From: Scedosporium boydii
Lineage: Eukaryota; Ascomycota; Sordariomycetes; Microascales; Microascaceae
Reading direction: 5' to 3'
DNA length: 64,000 nucleotides
Assembly (NCBI GenBank): GCA_002221725.1
Contig: NJFT01000053.1
Span: 62,001 to 126,000, forward strand
Positions 32,913 through 44,085 of the stretch are shown here, piece after piece (position 1 is the first letter of the stretch; each line of letters opens with the position of its first letter). A program made the translations under genes and the position numbers. The notes under the pieces are model-generated. The model had not been told where the DNA came from. It did not search any database and saw nothing but the letters and a program-made list of their open reading frames with translations.

Positions 32913-34253
32913 GGACCGACTCGATAATAATAGCAGCTATACATGCTAAAAATAAAGAGGAAGGAAGAGTTTCGGGGATGGCGAGGCTACAAATTGGCAG
33001 ATTCATAACGGTTGTCGTAGACCTTCCAGCGATTTCCTTTCTCTCGCTCATTTTTTCTTGAGGTACTCGAGATTTGATCTTATGATACTACTCGCGCGAT
33101 GCCCTGGCGGCTTCGATTTGCACTATTCACCCTTCTTAGCCCTCACATCGTTTAAGGCAAGTTGGTCTCATCCCCTTACCTCCTGGGGCGTCAGCCATCT
33201 CTTCAACCCCGTTCCTCCTATACATTAATTTGATGATCTTGAGATGCGTGAAGACACCGATGTCACGGGGTTCTTTTACCATACTTGCATCGATTCTTAG
33301 TTTGAGATAGACTATGCGATTTATAAGATTAACAGGGAGCTACTTCATCCCGCTGCCTCCTGTTGATCTCTCTTCCTACTATTATCGTGCGGCTTGCCGT
33401 GGATATCCAAGAGGCTAGGTGTATTCCTCGTGCCGTGTTTTCGTCACAAACCCCCACTAACTATCACTTCCCCGCGACGATGCTTGTACTACTTGATATT
33501 AGGTGGATGTTGCGTATGGCTCCCTCTATTGGTGACATAGGCGATCTTACCCGTATTTATCGAACTTTTACATCCATTCTGATGATGCTTATCTAGAAAC
33601 GGCGATGCCAATTCCGAGATTCTATACTAGATAGGTATAGTCTAGCGTGAATCTGCGAGGTTGAAGCACCCGAAGTGGCTAGCGACCGCCAGGCGGCTTT
33701 CCCACAAAACGAACACGAGATCCCGTAACCATTTAGGGCGAGTCATGGCAGAAAAAAGTGCCTGCGTACTTAGAATTGCGCAGAAGGTGACTTCGGTTCC
33801 ATATAAGAGGGATTTCAGCCTGGTTTGGCCGTCAGAACCAGGCCCAACGGCTTCGAGACTGACGTGTTGTGGCCAGGGCTGATCTGAGTCGTTCGTGAGG
33901 GTGTTGATGAAGTTTTGCGCTCTAGGGATCGATCGATCGATGACGGTGATGCTCTAAATATCACTGCTGCGTAAAAAAAGCACCACGAGGCGGATATGCC
34001 AGAGGGCCTGCTTTCTCGCACCGAAAACAAGTATGTTGTTGGTATGTTTGCTCTGCTTGGGCAAAATCATGAAGCTGAGCGCCTTCTGGGAAGCGGTCAA
34101 TTCGGCAGTGTTGATAATGACTATGGCCTGGCTGGTCTCGCCGCACAGGGTAAGAAAACTTTCCAGCAATGGCGGCCCAAGGTAGAAAACTCGGATCGGC
34201 TCGGTCATCGGCCCGATAGAGAGGTTCCTCATTGCTAACTACTCACACCTAGC
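32913..34253. other. Gene-poor stretch of 1.3 kb
   Basis: Frames at 33363-33596, 33661-33882, 33954-34232 (minus) and 33996-34238 were examined; none has a domain. A CGAT tandem (GATCGATCGATCGATGA) is near 33928-33942. The right end runs into a zinc-cluster relic. Confidence 0.4.
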
Positions 34254-34560
34254 TGTGCAAGATGTCGTAATACGAAAGTTCGATGCTCAGGCACGATCCG
34301 CAGCACGAAATGTCGGAAGATATGAGCGCGTCTCCGTGATCCAGAGGAATGTTTCCTTGTTGAGAGTGAGCACCTGTAGCCCCTACTAACGTGGTCTACA
34401 GCTATCCCGAAGCTTTGCAAGCGCGTTCGAATACGACAACTGGCGAAGACTCACCGCACGGAGGGAGCGGCGTGTTCTTGCAGGCTTTGCTGACACCTCC
34501 CCCAAGCTCGGTTGCAGAACCGCATCAGCACGGCCACCTGTCATTTCTCTCATCTTAGAC
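34254..34560 (+). pseudogene. Relic of a Zn2Cys6 DNA-binding domain
   Basis: SCARCRNTKVRCSG (about 34254-34295) is the first half of a fungal binuclear zinc cluster with correct Cys and Lys spacing. The second half reads TKCRKI and a stop. The next bases in another frame give LRDPEEC, as after such clusters, then KLCKRVRIRQLAKTHRTEG. Mixed frames and stops show a dead fragment. An acceptor-like CTAACTACTCACACCTAG sits just before it, as if it were once a second exon. Confidence 0.4.
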
Positions 34561-35051
34561 ACCGCGTTTTGCATCAGCGGAGATCGAACCTCGTAGTTCC
34601 CCGATTGCCGGTATGAAAGGGGGCTAGAGACCCTCCAAAGTCATTTTACTTTCCGGATCGGTGATATGTTTACGTTTTTGCTCCCTAGTGGGGAATGACG
34701 ATGGTAACGAAAGATGGAAGGGCTCATCTACTAGCCGGTTCTTGAGAAATCCTCTGGCTGATAAAGGTGAAACCTTCGCGCTGGATCCCCACGGAAAATC
34801 TAATAGAAACAATAAATTATAGATGTACGGTGACCCGGGTACTAAGGGTGCAATACAAATTTTTAATTCAAAGGATAATTCATCATTTAAACTAAACAAA
34901 GGTTGTCAATCTGTGCAGGGCTGAACAAAACAGCCTGGAACATGCAGGAAATTGGTGCAATCGAACGTTCCAAACAATAGACATCGCCTCAACACTTAGA
35001 TCCAGTCGCAGGCGAGTATTTCTCTCACTCGCTCGAGCCGACATGTGTAAA
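34561..35051. other. Spacer
   Basis: A short minus-strand frame (34624-34899) is not protein-like and is AT-rich around 34790-34900. The end contains the 3' region of the Cys/His-repeat gene. Confidence 0.4.
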
Positions 35052-35657
35052 TCATGGTTTACCCGTTTCTGCGGCTTCGCCTCGTGACACTCCGTCGACA
35101 GAGTCATCTCCCTTTCCGTCGTGTCCATTCCCACATTCGTCGCCGGACACAGGCACATGGAGCGCGCGTTCAGCGTGAATCGGGATCGAGATGGTTCGAT
35201 GGCTGCGGGCACGGACCTGGATAGCCTTCTCGAATCGACAGGTGGGACAGGGGACGCGCTTCCTGCCCATCTCATAGGGTTCTGTGGGATGCTCCTTGCA
35301 CTGGGCTTGATGCCTTGAGCAGAACCAGCAACCTATTCCAAACTCGGGTTGGCACCTGTCAGAGTGTTGGGGGCAGGCTTTTTTCTCCTCGTCGCATTTA
35401 AAGCAGGCGGACGCTTTGGAGTGCGTGATGTCGTTATGGTATTTGCATGTTTCCCGTTCCATTGCTTCCTTTGCCCTTGCCTCGCCCTCGGCTTCGAGGC
35501 GGCACTGCCTACACCCTTGGTCTCTCATAAATACCTCGTGGTGGGCGGAACAGAAAGTCTGATGTGCTGAGCAACGTGTTGGATTTGCGCCCTTTCTGCA
35601 ATTACCCTTAGACCGTTTTGGGCAACGATGGACGGTTTTCGTAAAAAGCTCACCCAT
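35052..35657 (-). CDS. Tandem Cys/His zinc-module protein, family not recognised
   Basis: A single-exon frame of 201 residues from the ATG at 35657. From about residue 11 to 145 the cysteines and histidines fall in a repeating order CxxH, CxxH, CxxC. Module 1: CSAHQTFCSAH ... CRQC. Module 2: CKYHNDITH ... CFKC. Module 3: CPQHSDRC ... CWFC. Module 4: CSRHQAQCKEH ... CPTC; its first Cys is the last Cys of module 3. Such spacing suggests serial zinc binding. A Glu/Ala-rich helix (LEAEGEARAKEAMERE) separates modules 1 and 2. The C-terminal 50 residues are polar and Asp/Gly-rich. No known zinc-finger family was recognised, and neighbours give no hint of function. Confidence 0.65.
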   Translation of the reverse strand: MGELFTKTVHRCPKRSKGNCRKGANPTRCSAHQTFCSAHHEVFMRDQGCRQCRLEAEGEARAKEAMERETCKYHNDITHSKASACFKCDEEKKACPQHSDRCQPEFGIGCWFCSRHQAQCKEHPTEPYEMGRKRVPCPTCRFEKAIQVRARSHRTISIPIHAERALHVPVSGDECGNGHDGKGDDSVDGVSRGEAAETGKP

Positions 35658-35785
35658 TGCGGTGTCCAAAGCGGCGAGGTGTATAATAACAATCAGGGAC
35701 TGGGCTCAGTCGTAGAGGAGGGATGGCTAACAGAATGGTGTTTCTCCCATTTCTCCCATCTTGAACATCCGACTTCGTACATTGC

Positions 35786-36066
35786 CTATTATCGACGCCC
35801 TCGGCCAAGGTGATAAGCTCAATTACCTAGGCGTTTCATATGGCAGCGCCCTTGGGCAGGTCTTCGCCTCCATGTTTCCTGACCGGGTAGGCCGTATGAT
35901 GCTAGATTCCAATCTCCTCGCACAGGATTATGTGGCCACTACTCTCAGCCTTACTAGTCTCGATACTGAGGGTGCCCTCCTTCACTTCTTCTCCGAGTGT
36001 GTTGATGCTGGGCCCCAGGTATGCCGGCTCGCCAATTACTCGGGACCTGCCACTGGCAGAACCCAG
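35786..36066 (+). pseudogene. Fragment of a TAP-like alpha/beta hydrolase
   Basis: About 93 residues, from IIDALGQGDKLNYLGVSYGS through MFPDRVGRMMLDSNL to CVDAGPQVCRLANYSGPAT. These match the nucleophile-elbow region (GVSYG) of secreted tripeptidyl-aminopeptidase-like serine hydrolases, which are usually over 500 residues. There is no N-terminal signal region, no Asp/His half and no introns at the ends; the frame soon stops (36108). This is an isolated internal fragment. Confidence 0.6.
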
Positions 36067-36082
36067 TACGTGAGATCGGTTC

Positions 36083-36373
36083 GTGTTCGCCACAAACGAA
36101 GGCCATGACACAGTTGCTAGAATCTTGCGAGGACACCGTGAATGGGCCGAGGAAGACCAAGAGTTGATGGAGCGAGAGGATCTCCTGCTAGATAGCGACC
36201 GTGAAGACAGCTGGTCTTTGATCGAAGAGGAGGGTACGGACCAAATGGAATCAGGGATTGTAGAAGCTTCTTCTGTGAGAGCAGGAGATTTTGAGATGAC
36301 TAGCGTTTCTAATTGGCATGGCATTGAAGACTGGGTGGATGTTTTCAGATGGGATAAGGTCGGAGATATTTAG
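36083..36373 (+). other. Open frame of 96 residues, possible relic
   Basis: The frame begins FATNEGHDTVARILRGH, like the last part of an ankyrin repeat, and continues as a very acidic stretch (EEDQELMEREDLLLDSDRED). It directly follows the hydrolase fragment in a different frame. It could be debris of an ankyrin protein C-terminus; as an independent gene it is doubtful. Confidence 0.3.
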
Positions 36374-37207
36374 GTATCTTGAGAAGCCAACTGCAACGGT
36401 ACGTGAAATAAATGTCGTCTTCGATAGACCCCAAATATTGAATGAGGCCAGATAGAAAATTAGAATCCTGCTCCGTCGCTACAATGATGAGCTGGACTTA
36501 CTTACGCTATAGAACCCGTGTACTAGAAGGAGAGATCGACGTTTAATACACTGGAGCAAGCTTACAAGGCATTCATTAACAAAGACGATTAGTCGCCGCA
36601 TATCTAACCAATAACTCCAGCACCAGCGATACCAGAACAGACACTCATTGCATATGTCTCAGTAAAGTCGCTGGTCACTTTGTCTATGCAGCTAGTGACA
36701 CCGATGCATTCCTTCAGAAACTGCCACCAAAACTTCGCCGCAGGATTCTCATAGACTCTTAGTGACCGTCAATGTGTGGTAGCAGTACAGCCCGCTTTCG
36801 ATGATCCTAATCGCCCGCAAGACAAAGATGAGAGCTAAAAACACCCCTTTTCTAGATCAGCACCTCTTCCCGCGCGTGAGGACCTAACGTTTTCTACTTT
36901 TGGGACCTTATTGAATAGAAGAACAAGAGCGAAGGTATCCAATAAGTCCATGTGGCTCCCAGCAGTCGCGCCCCGGCCGCGCAGATGACTAAGTGTCATA
37001 ACTCTACATGAAACACTAATCGTCAGGAGATGGAGGCTACGTCGATGTAACCATGTGTTGGTTGTCGCCCCTGCTTCCTGTCTTGCGGGAGAAATGTCTC
37101 GTAGGGTCAATCGAGAAACACCAAGTATGCAAGGCCTCATTCATTACCTATATTACAAGTCAAACACCCGTGGCCCACTCTGAGGCTAGCTTGACATCAA
37201 ACTCACG
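36374..37207. other. Spacer with possible debris
   Basis: No clear gene. Around 36640-36760 one plus frame reads LSKVAGHFVYAASDTDAFLQ, faintly like the segment after NACHT domains in fungal NLR-like proteins, but it is too short to call. The right end should hold the SNF2 gene's promoter. Confidence 0.3.
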
Positions 37208-40200
37208 ATGGTCGGAGCTGGAGAGCAGGGCAGAGAGCGCAATAAGCGTCAAGTTGACACCAGGGATCTGGGACACGATGGCCGACAAAAGAAGCGGCTC
37301 CGAGGGGGCGAGACCCAACGACCCCCTCAGCCTAACCTGTCGTCAACGCACCGTACGCTCCTGGCTTCTTTGCGAGAGGAGATGGCACAAATTCGGCGGC
37401 CTTTGAGAGCCCGACTAGCCCCGACTACCCGTTTGAATATTCCCCGTCCGGAACCGGAAGCAGGGACATCCGCACCCCATGTTCCGCCCATCATCATCGA
37501 CCTGACTGGTGATGACGACGAGGATATCGTTCCCGCACCTGAATCTGTAGCGCCAGACAGTCGTGAGGACCCTATTGTGTGCGAAAAGTCAATCGTTACT
37601 CAACCGTCTGCTGTACCACGAGCGCACACGGTTCACGAGGAGTGTGAAAAGCCAGCCGTGAGCGATTGCGCTGGACAAGAACATTCCAAGCCGACATCCG
37701 ACCAAGGCACAACACCGCTAGCGTTAATGCAAGTGTCCCCTGAGTCTAGAAAGATTCCGTATGACACATGCTTCGGCTTGGTGGGTACTTGATAGATCCC
37801 ATGAGTAACCAGGTTGCTCCGCTAACGGAACAAAGATTGAGATATCGGCAACTATTAAATCTTCCGCTGCTAAAGGCGCACGGTGGTTCCCTGTTAAGAT
37901 CGAACCTGTTGACGGGATACTCAAAATATCCACGCTCGACTTCCAATCCATCGGCTCAGGCGCTGCAGCTTGCTCCCCCGTTCTCGAAAGCGTTGCCAAG
38001 TGCGCAAGGGTGGTCTACACTGCTATCATCATAGTCCCCGAGAATTATCGGCAATTACAGTACATCAAGGCCGATTTGAGAGTTGTCATCTATGGCTTCA
38101 TGTCAGAGAAACGCATTGTCGCCAGAATGCTGGCCGACGGTGACCTCTATCTTCAGCATCCGACACTGACTGAATGTGATAAGAGTGTACCTTACTTCAA
38201 CCCGCAATACTTACTTCGTCCAGGCGGTTCTATGCCTCCATTGGAGGAATTGTCGATTTCGGCTGGGTTCAGTCGTTCAGGAGCCGAAGTTCTGACGGAA
38301 GTCGAAAAGAACCGGCTGTTAGAAATCTTCGAGTCTGCGCACGATCCTGACGCAACATTTGGTGTTCGCCCTAGCTTGCGGCTGCAGACAATCCTCAAGG
38401 AGTAAGACGTATCCCATAGGCTTCCTGACGGATAACTAACTTTGCTGCAGCCATCAGATCAGTGCTCTGGCCATGATGATCGAAAGGGAATGCGGAACAT
38501 ACGACAAACCAGCGTTCCCAGCTCTGTGGACTCTAAAGGCTGACCGACGTGGATTAAAGAGGTTTGTCTGGTTTGCCTACTTTTTATCATTTGATGCTGA
38601 CAAGGAGTAGGTATTATCATGTAGTCACGGGCGAGACGGTAGATGAACACCCGCAACTTTTGCGTGGTGGTATCTTAGCGGACGTACGTGCTTTGCTTCG
38701 CCACGCGAAATATCCCGTCTAATGCGAACTCTAGGAAATGGGCCTCGGCAAAACCCTGTCAGCGATATCCTTGATATTATGGCATCTCGATTTCCTCCAG
38801 ACGTCTAAGTCGCAGGCAATTCCACTGCCTACTTTAATAGTCACGCCCAAGTCCACCATACCGGAGTGGAGCCATCAATTTCAGAGGTATAATGACACTG
38901 CGTGTATTTTCCTGTGAGCAGGCTATCTAAAAAAATACACGTATAGACACGTTAAGCCTGGGTGTATCACTGTGCGGACCTACCACGGTAACAACCGGCA
39001 ACAAGTTGCGGAGGACTGGCACAATGCGGATGTGATACTGACCACCTATGACACACTGAGATCCGAATACTCCAGCCGTGGGCCTCTATATGCGACAGAA
39101 TGGGCAAGGGTGATGCTTGATGAAGGTAGGTTGGGTTTCCCCCGTACCCTTAGTGTTTTTAGCTATGTCTGTTCTGAGCTTCTCGGATACCTAACCGCAA
39201 ACCTGGCCTCTTCAGCCCACAACATTCGCAATCAAACTTCAAAAGGGTTCTCAGCCGTCTGCGCATTACGTGCTTCATGCCGGTGGTGTCTGACCGGTAC
39301 ACCAATCCAGAACTGTATAGATGACTTTGGCGCGTTGATAAGGTTCATCCGTGTTCACTCTCTAGAGAGACCCGAGCAGTTCAAAGTGTGGATAGGCAAC
39401 CCAGTCAGGGAGAAAAAGCCCTACGCCTTTCCCCGTCTACGTGCCCTGGTGAAGGCGACGTGCTTACGCAGAACCAAGGACAGCATAGTGAACAGCTTGA
39501 AATTGCCCAAGAAGGAAGAGATCAACAAGGTCTTCGAGCTAGACATGGGTGAGAGGGAGTTGTACGACTTCTTCAGACGCCGAGCGGCTGTCATAGCTCT
39601 TTCTATAGAACGGGCTAAGAAGAGCAAGGCCAGACAACCTAGGGTGACGAGCGGTTGGGGCTCCAGTACTGGAAGCAGTATCCTGCCGCTGATTGGCCAC
39701 CTTCGGCGCATTTGCGACCATGGCCAGAGCCTACTTCCGGCTTCGGCCGTGCGCGCATGGCAAGACAGGGATATCGAGGCTGCCCAGTGGGGAGATATGG
39801 CCATGTGGTCTCAAAAGTGTGATTCGTGCGGTACGGAATTAGAAGAAGACGGCAGCGATGTCCAGGCTTCTATTGAGCTTAGCTGCGGTCATGCTATTTG
39901 CGGCAAGTGCCGCGGAATGGACGGTGCAGATGACACCCAGTCGTCGGGAGTTTCGTGTCCAGAATGCTCGGGCAGGTCACCCCTTCCCACGCCAAGCCAA
40001 AGCGTCGATATCGGCGAATATCAGCCGTCCGTCAAGATTGTTGCGTTAATGGACAACCTTCGTAAGGAGCTCGCAACGACACCGAGCGATGGCGGAGGTG
40101 TTTCTAGAAGGTACTTGGAATTCAAACATCACCCCATGCCTTCCTCGTACTGATGCTGATACGTCTCGAAGCGTTGTCTTTAGTTGTTGGACTAAGATGC

Positions 40201-40847
40201 TCGACTTCATACAACGGGCGCTCGAACAGCACAACGTTAGCTTCAGGCGCATCGATGGACAAACATCTCTAACCAGCCGCGCAGACGCGCTAAAAGCATT
40301 TCGCGAAGACCCTGATTGTAGAGTGATGCTTGCCACCATCGGCAGCGTCGGCGAGGGGTGAGTCTTCCCTCCCCTAGCCATTTTCTTTCCAGGATGCTTA
40401 CCGCATACATCATTATAGTGTCAATCTCACAGCTGCGAACCATGTCCACCTCGTTGAGCCCCACTGGAATCCAATGGCAGAGGCCCAGGCGGTTGACCGG
40501 GTCCATAGGATCGGACAAACGCGCAATGTGACGATAACTCGCTATCTTATCAAGGATTCGATTGAATTCGTAAGGAAACGCTCGTCTTAGGGATGCTCTT
40601 GCGGCTCTCGTAGTACTATTCAGTCAAGCTAATGTTGGCCCAGTATGTCCGTGACGTTCAACAGGACAAGATACGCCTCATCCACCAGTCGCTTTCTGCA
40701 ACCGAACTTAAACAGAGCGACGTTGACGGGCAACGCTTTAAGGTATATAAAGGTCCGGACCGGAACCAAATTTACAAGAATCGTGCTCTGACGATGACTC
40801 ATAGAAATTGCTTGCGTCACTCAGATAAGATCTTCTATTACCCTTAG
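37208..40847 (+). CDS. SNF2-family DNA translocase with RING finger (Rad5/Rad16/HLTF type)
   Basis: ATP-driven DNA translocase, probably also a ubiquitin ligase, of the kind used in DNA-damage tolerance or SUMO-linked repair. Ten exons (37208-37780, 37836-38401, 38451-38561, 38611-38683, 38735-38886, 38947-39125, 39216-40110, 40172-40357, 40419-40569, 40644-40847) give 1029 residues; all nine introns keep frame. A SUMO-interaction-like IIIDLTGDDDED is at about residue 97. Walker A is DEMGLGKT (about 441), motif II DEAH (about 550), then CLTGTPIQN. A RING (CDSCGTEL ... CGHAICGKC ... CPEC) lies at about 753-805. The helicase C lobe has SCWTKMLDFIQ, GSVGEGVNLTAANHV and HRIGQTRNVTITRYL. No HIRAN domain is seen. 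The exact start is uncertain. It ends 6 bp from the convergent neighbour. Confidence 0.93.
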
Positions 40848-40853
40848 CTACCT

Positions 40854-42535
40854 TTAGCTACATGGCCGTAATCGAGAGCCAATGGCCTGGATCTCTCTTT
40901 CATAGGCAATTCTGTTCTCCTTTTCACGGACTAGTTCGTCTGCTTCGTAGGCTAGCCTCTCCTGCATGCTAGAATCATGGCGTAGTAATTCGTCATAATC
41001 GCGCAGAGACGTTTTTCCTGACAATCGCCGCTGGTAGCGTGTCCATTTCACGAGCTCAGACCAATCTACGTTAAGCCATGTCTTGATCTTTAGAGCGCCC
41101 TCCTCTTCCCACACCGGCTTACGGAACGAGATAAAGGCGTTCGCTCCCTTGAGAAGCAGATACTTGATAAATAGAGCGGCCTCCAGGGACGGCTTTTTGC
41201 AGGCCCAGTGCAGTGCAGTGTACCCACTCCCCCTGTTGCTTCGGGGGTAATCGATCAAGGCTCGACACTGAAGCAGGGCCCGGGCTTGCTCGATGGAAAG
41301 GGTAGTCTGTGCAACCATCGTCAGGGCACGACCGAGAGAAGGCGGACTCAACAAGGATCTCTTGTCTAGCATCCGCCAAGTATTAAACATGTGTATTTCT
41401 TGATCGGGATATTTATGGAGGGTCATGAGCACTGTCTTCTCGAAGAGCTCCTGGTTGATATTGTGGTTGTAAGACGTGGTGGATGTGATAATATCGTGCC
41501 ACATGTCGAACGCCTCCGGTGATTCCGACTTGATGACGGCGATGACAATATCTCGATATTTCCGTCCGTTTATACCGCCCCAGGAGGTGGCTTTGTCCAG
41601 GATCCACCGTATAACATCTGATTTGCCACTCTGAATAGCATCATGAACCAAGGCCCCGAATCTTACTGCGTCGTTCCGGGGTTTCTTTTCCTCCTCGTCC
41701 CAATCCAAAAGCAGTTCAACCATCAAGAGCGAGCCTTGACCAGCCGCCGTAATTACTAGTTCGGCCTCGGTAAACTGGTTGACCTTCTGGCGGCATGATG
41801 GCCAGATTGTGAAGAGCTCGTCGAAGCCTTCTGACATGACTAGGTCGTACAGGAGGGGATATAAAGCTTCGTCTTCCATTACGGACGGTTGCGTATATAT
41901 ACCTTCACGCATCACCTTGTGGAACTTCTCCACATGATCATTCATCTGTCCGCGTGTTGTAAACCCGATCTCGGACCAGTCGCAAGACCGGACTGTACAC
42001 TTCCATGGCCGGCTATGGCTTACTATGTGATCCTTGCATTGATCGTCCGTCTCGAATCCGCTTCTCTGCACTAGGCACGAGAAGAAGTGGCATTTGTATA
42101 TATACTCTCCGTAGTGTCTTCGCAAGTCGTCACATACGCAATCTTCCTTATGTTTAAAGGGTTTGTCCTTCTCTCCGTGGCAGAGTAGATCGTCGTATAA
42201 GCCTTGGACTCTCGTAGCCGAGGCGGAGACAGTCAATGGGTCGAGGGATACCCATCTCTTAGCTACGGAGAGAGTTAGATGCCGCAATAGGCCAAGGGAA
42301 GAAGGAGGTGGAGAGGATTGTTCTTACTGTTGTGCACCGTCCAAAGGTCTTTTGGGTGGTCACTATAGAATGCGATCTTGGATTGCTCGGCTTGCAATTT
42401 GTCCAGAGCATCCCACAGTTGCTTCGCGTTTGTTACGGCGCGGAGGTCTTGTGCCTTGACTTTCTTGGGGAGGTTCCTCTCGAAATCGCGCTTAGCGCTT
42501 TCGAAGATTTGCTGCACAGGGTCCAGCGAAGCCAT
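40854..42535 (-). CDS. C2H2 zinc-finger/ankyrin protein with NLR-like N-terminus
   Basis: Exons 42535-42328 and 42262-40854 give 538 residues; the 65 bp intron is GTAAGA...TCCGTAG. The N-terminus, SLDPVQQIFESAKRDFERNL, resembles the leader helix of fungal NACHT/STAND and ankyrin proteins, but no NACHT domain follows. Two C2H2-like fingers lie at about residues 127-152 (CHFFSC ... HIVSH) and 158-184 (CTVRSC ... HVEKFH). A helical region follows with degenerate ankyrin-like units (about 230-400) and one clear ankyrin repeat at about 413-446 (GYTALHWACKK ... YLLLKGAN). The C-terminus is a charged coiled coil (YEADELVREKENRIAYERE). It may act as a recognition or regulatory protein; the function is not established. 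Confidence 0.8.
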
Positions 42536-42943
42536 TGTAAGAGTCCCGGAAACGTGATTTATCATGCATAGACAGTACCGAGAAGAGTATATATCTTATC
42601 ACTGGCGGTGCCGCCTTTTCTTCGTGACGAAACGACTCAGACGATCCAACCCCCTTTTGTTTGATCCCTTCAATTGTGGCGTAGTCCAGCCATATGGATA
42701 TTAACCCCTGCAGCGCCTCAAATTGTGGCTGTGCTTGAGGCGACCAATGGGCTCAAATCCACTGCCAACAGAGTAGACTCGGCTTAATTTTGAAAATAGC
42801 CAATAGTAGTAATAATTCCATTGGCCTAGGGTAGCATATTTCTGGGGATTGGTGACGGGTTTGCTGGTGAAATGTCGTGATTAGCTGGGTCATGGGCGAG
42901 CCCATGGTTTCCGACGGCAAAGCATAGCATTGGCTACCTCGTA
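42536..42943. other. Divergent spacer
   Basis: Promoter of the zinc-finger/ankyrin gene on the left and the truncated start of the HET relic on the right. No HET core can be found here in any frame, so the relic's 5' part is missing rather than frameshifted. Confidence 0.45.
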
Positions 42944-44085
42944 ATGTACAGCATCAATAGGGAGCTCTACTGCTTTCGAAATGGCAGTACCGAGAATGAC
43001 ACACAGGTTTCCGGGTTCATAGCCCTGGTAAACCAGAAGCGGTTAATATCTAGTTCAAAAGACGGCGACTCGGCGCGATCTTCTCTGCTCGATCGACTGA
43101 GCCGCGCACGAGATACGGCAGCGACTGATCCAAGCGACAAAATTACGGGATGTTAAGTCTTGCTTTTGACGGGCTAGGTTTCCATCATCTAGTCAGCTAT
43201 TCGAGGAGCGTCGAGGAAGTATATGAGGACTTTGCTCGAGACTTTATTGAAAAGGGCCAGGGTATAGAGATGCTGTATCAAGTCGATAGCAGGGTATCGA
43301 AGACTCTTCACATTCCTACTTGGGTTCCAGTAAGTCGATGATACGAGGCCGCCACATAATCCTGCCCTTCTAACTCTCCCTCTTAGGATTGGTCACGCAG
43401 CCCCGATGAAAGCTCAATCGACAAGATTCTTCCTAAGCTATCAGATACGGCGCGCGAGGCAGAGTCGTCGGGCATCCAACTCCTGGATTCGAAGTTGTTC
43501 GCTACCGGTATGGTCGCCGATAGCATCAACTACATAGGCGCCCCGTTACCCTACCGTTCGATGAAAACTTTGCTGAGTGACATCTTCGAATTTCTATGGG
43601 AGGGTGGGAATGTATTGATAGAACATGGCAACTCTGTGAAGGGAGACCAAGCCATACAGCTCGTGCTTCACAATCTGTTATGCACCAATCTTACGTCCCG
43701 GCCAGTCGCTGAGACGGATCGTCTCCGGCATAGCTTGTGGTCAATTTTTGGCCATATAGGCTACATTGTTGCAAAAGGGACAGCGGAAGGTTCTCCCTGG
43801 TTCTCATATATTCACTACTTTGTTCAAGCTGGCTTGCTAGCCGCGATAGGGCGTATGTGGTGCGTCACAGAGAATGGACACCTTGGTCTGGTACCTGGAG
43901 GGGCTAAGACAGGTGACCGAATTGCTATACTCCGCGGCAGCCGTCTACCATTCATTGTTCGGCCGCTCTCTACAACGAAGGATACAGAGTATGCTTTGAT
44001 CAGACACGGATACACTCACAGTCTAAGCCGCCAGGGATCTTCTAACGACAACACTTCGGACTGTCAAAGTATTGCTCTAGTCTAA
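42944..44085 (+). pseudogene. HET-gene relic, 5' truncated and frameshifted
   Basis: Only the part downstream of the HET core remains. The first frame contains LLDRLSRARDTAATDPSDKI, the conserved 'DPRDKVFGLLGL' region of HET proteins. A missing base near 43143-43146 shifts frame; restored, it would read DKIYGMLSLAFDG. Then come VEEVYEDFARDFIEKGQG and TLHIPTWVP, a proper intron (43330-43386, GTAAGT...CTCTTAG), DWSRSPDES and a long tail with WCVTENGHLGLVPGGAKTGD and PFIVRPL, the usual HET C-terminus. The three HET-core blocks and the start are absent, so it cannot encode a working HET protein. Confidence 0.8.

Noticed and set aside
36640..36765. Possible NACHT-protein debris (VAGHFVYAASDTD)
   Set aside because: Only about 30 residues of weak resemblance; too little to call.
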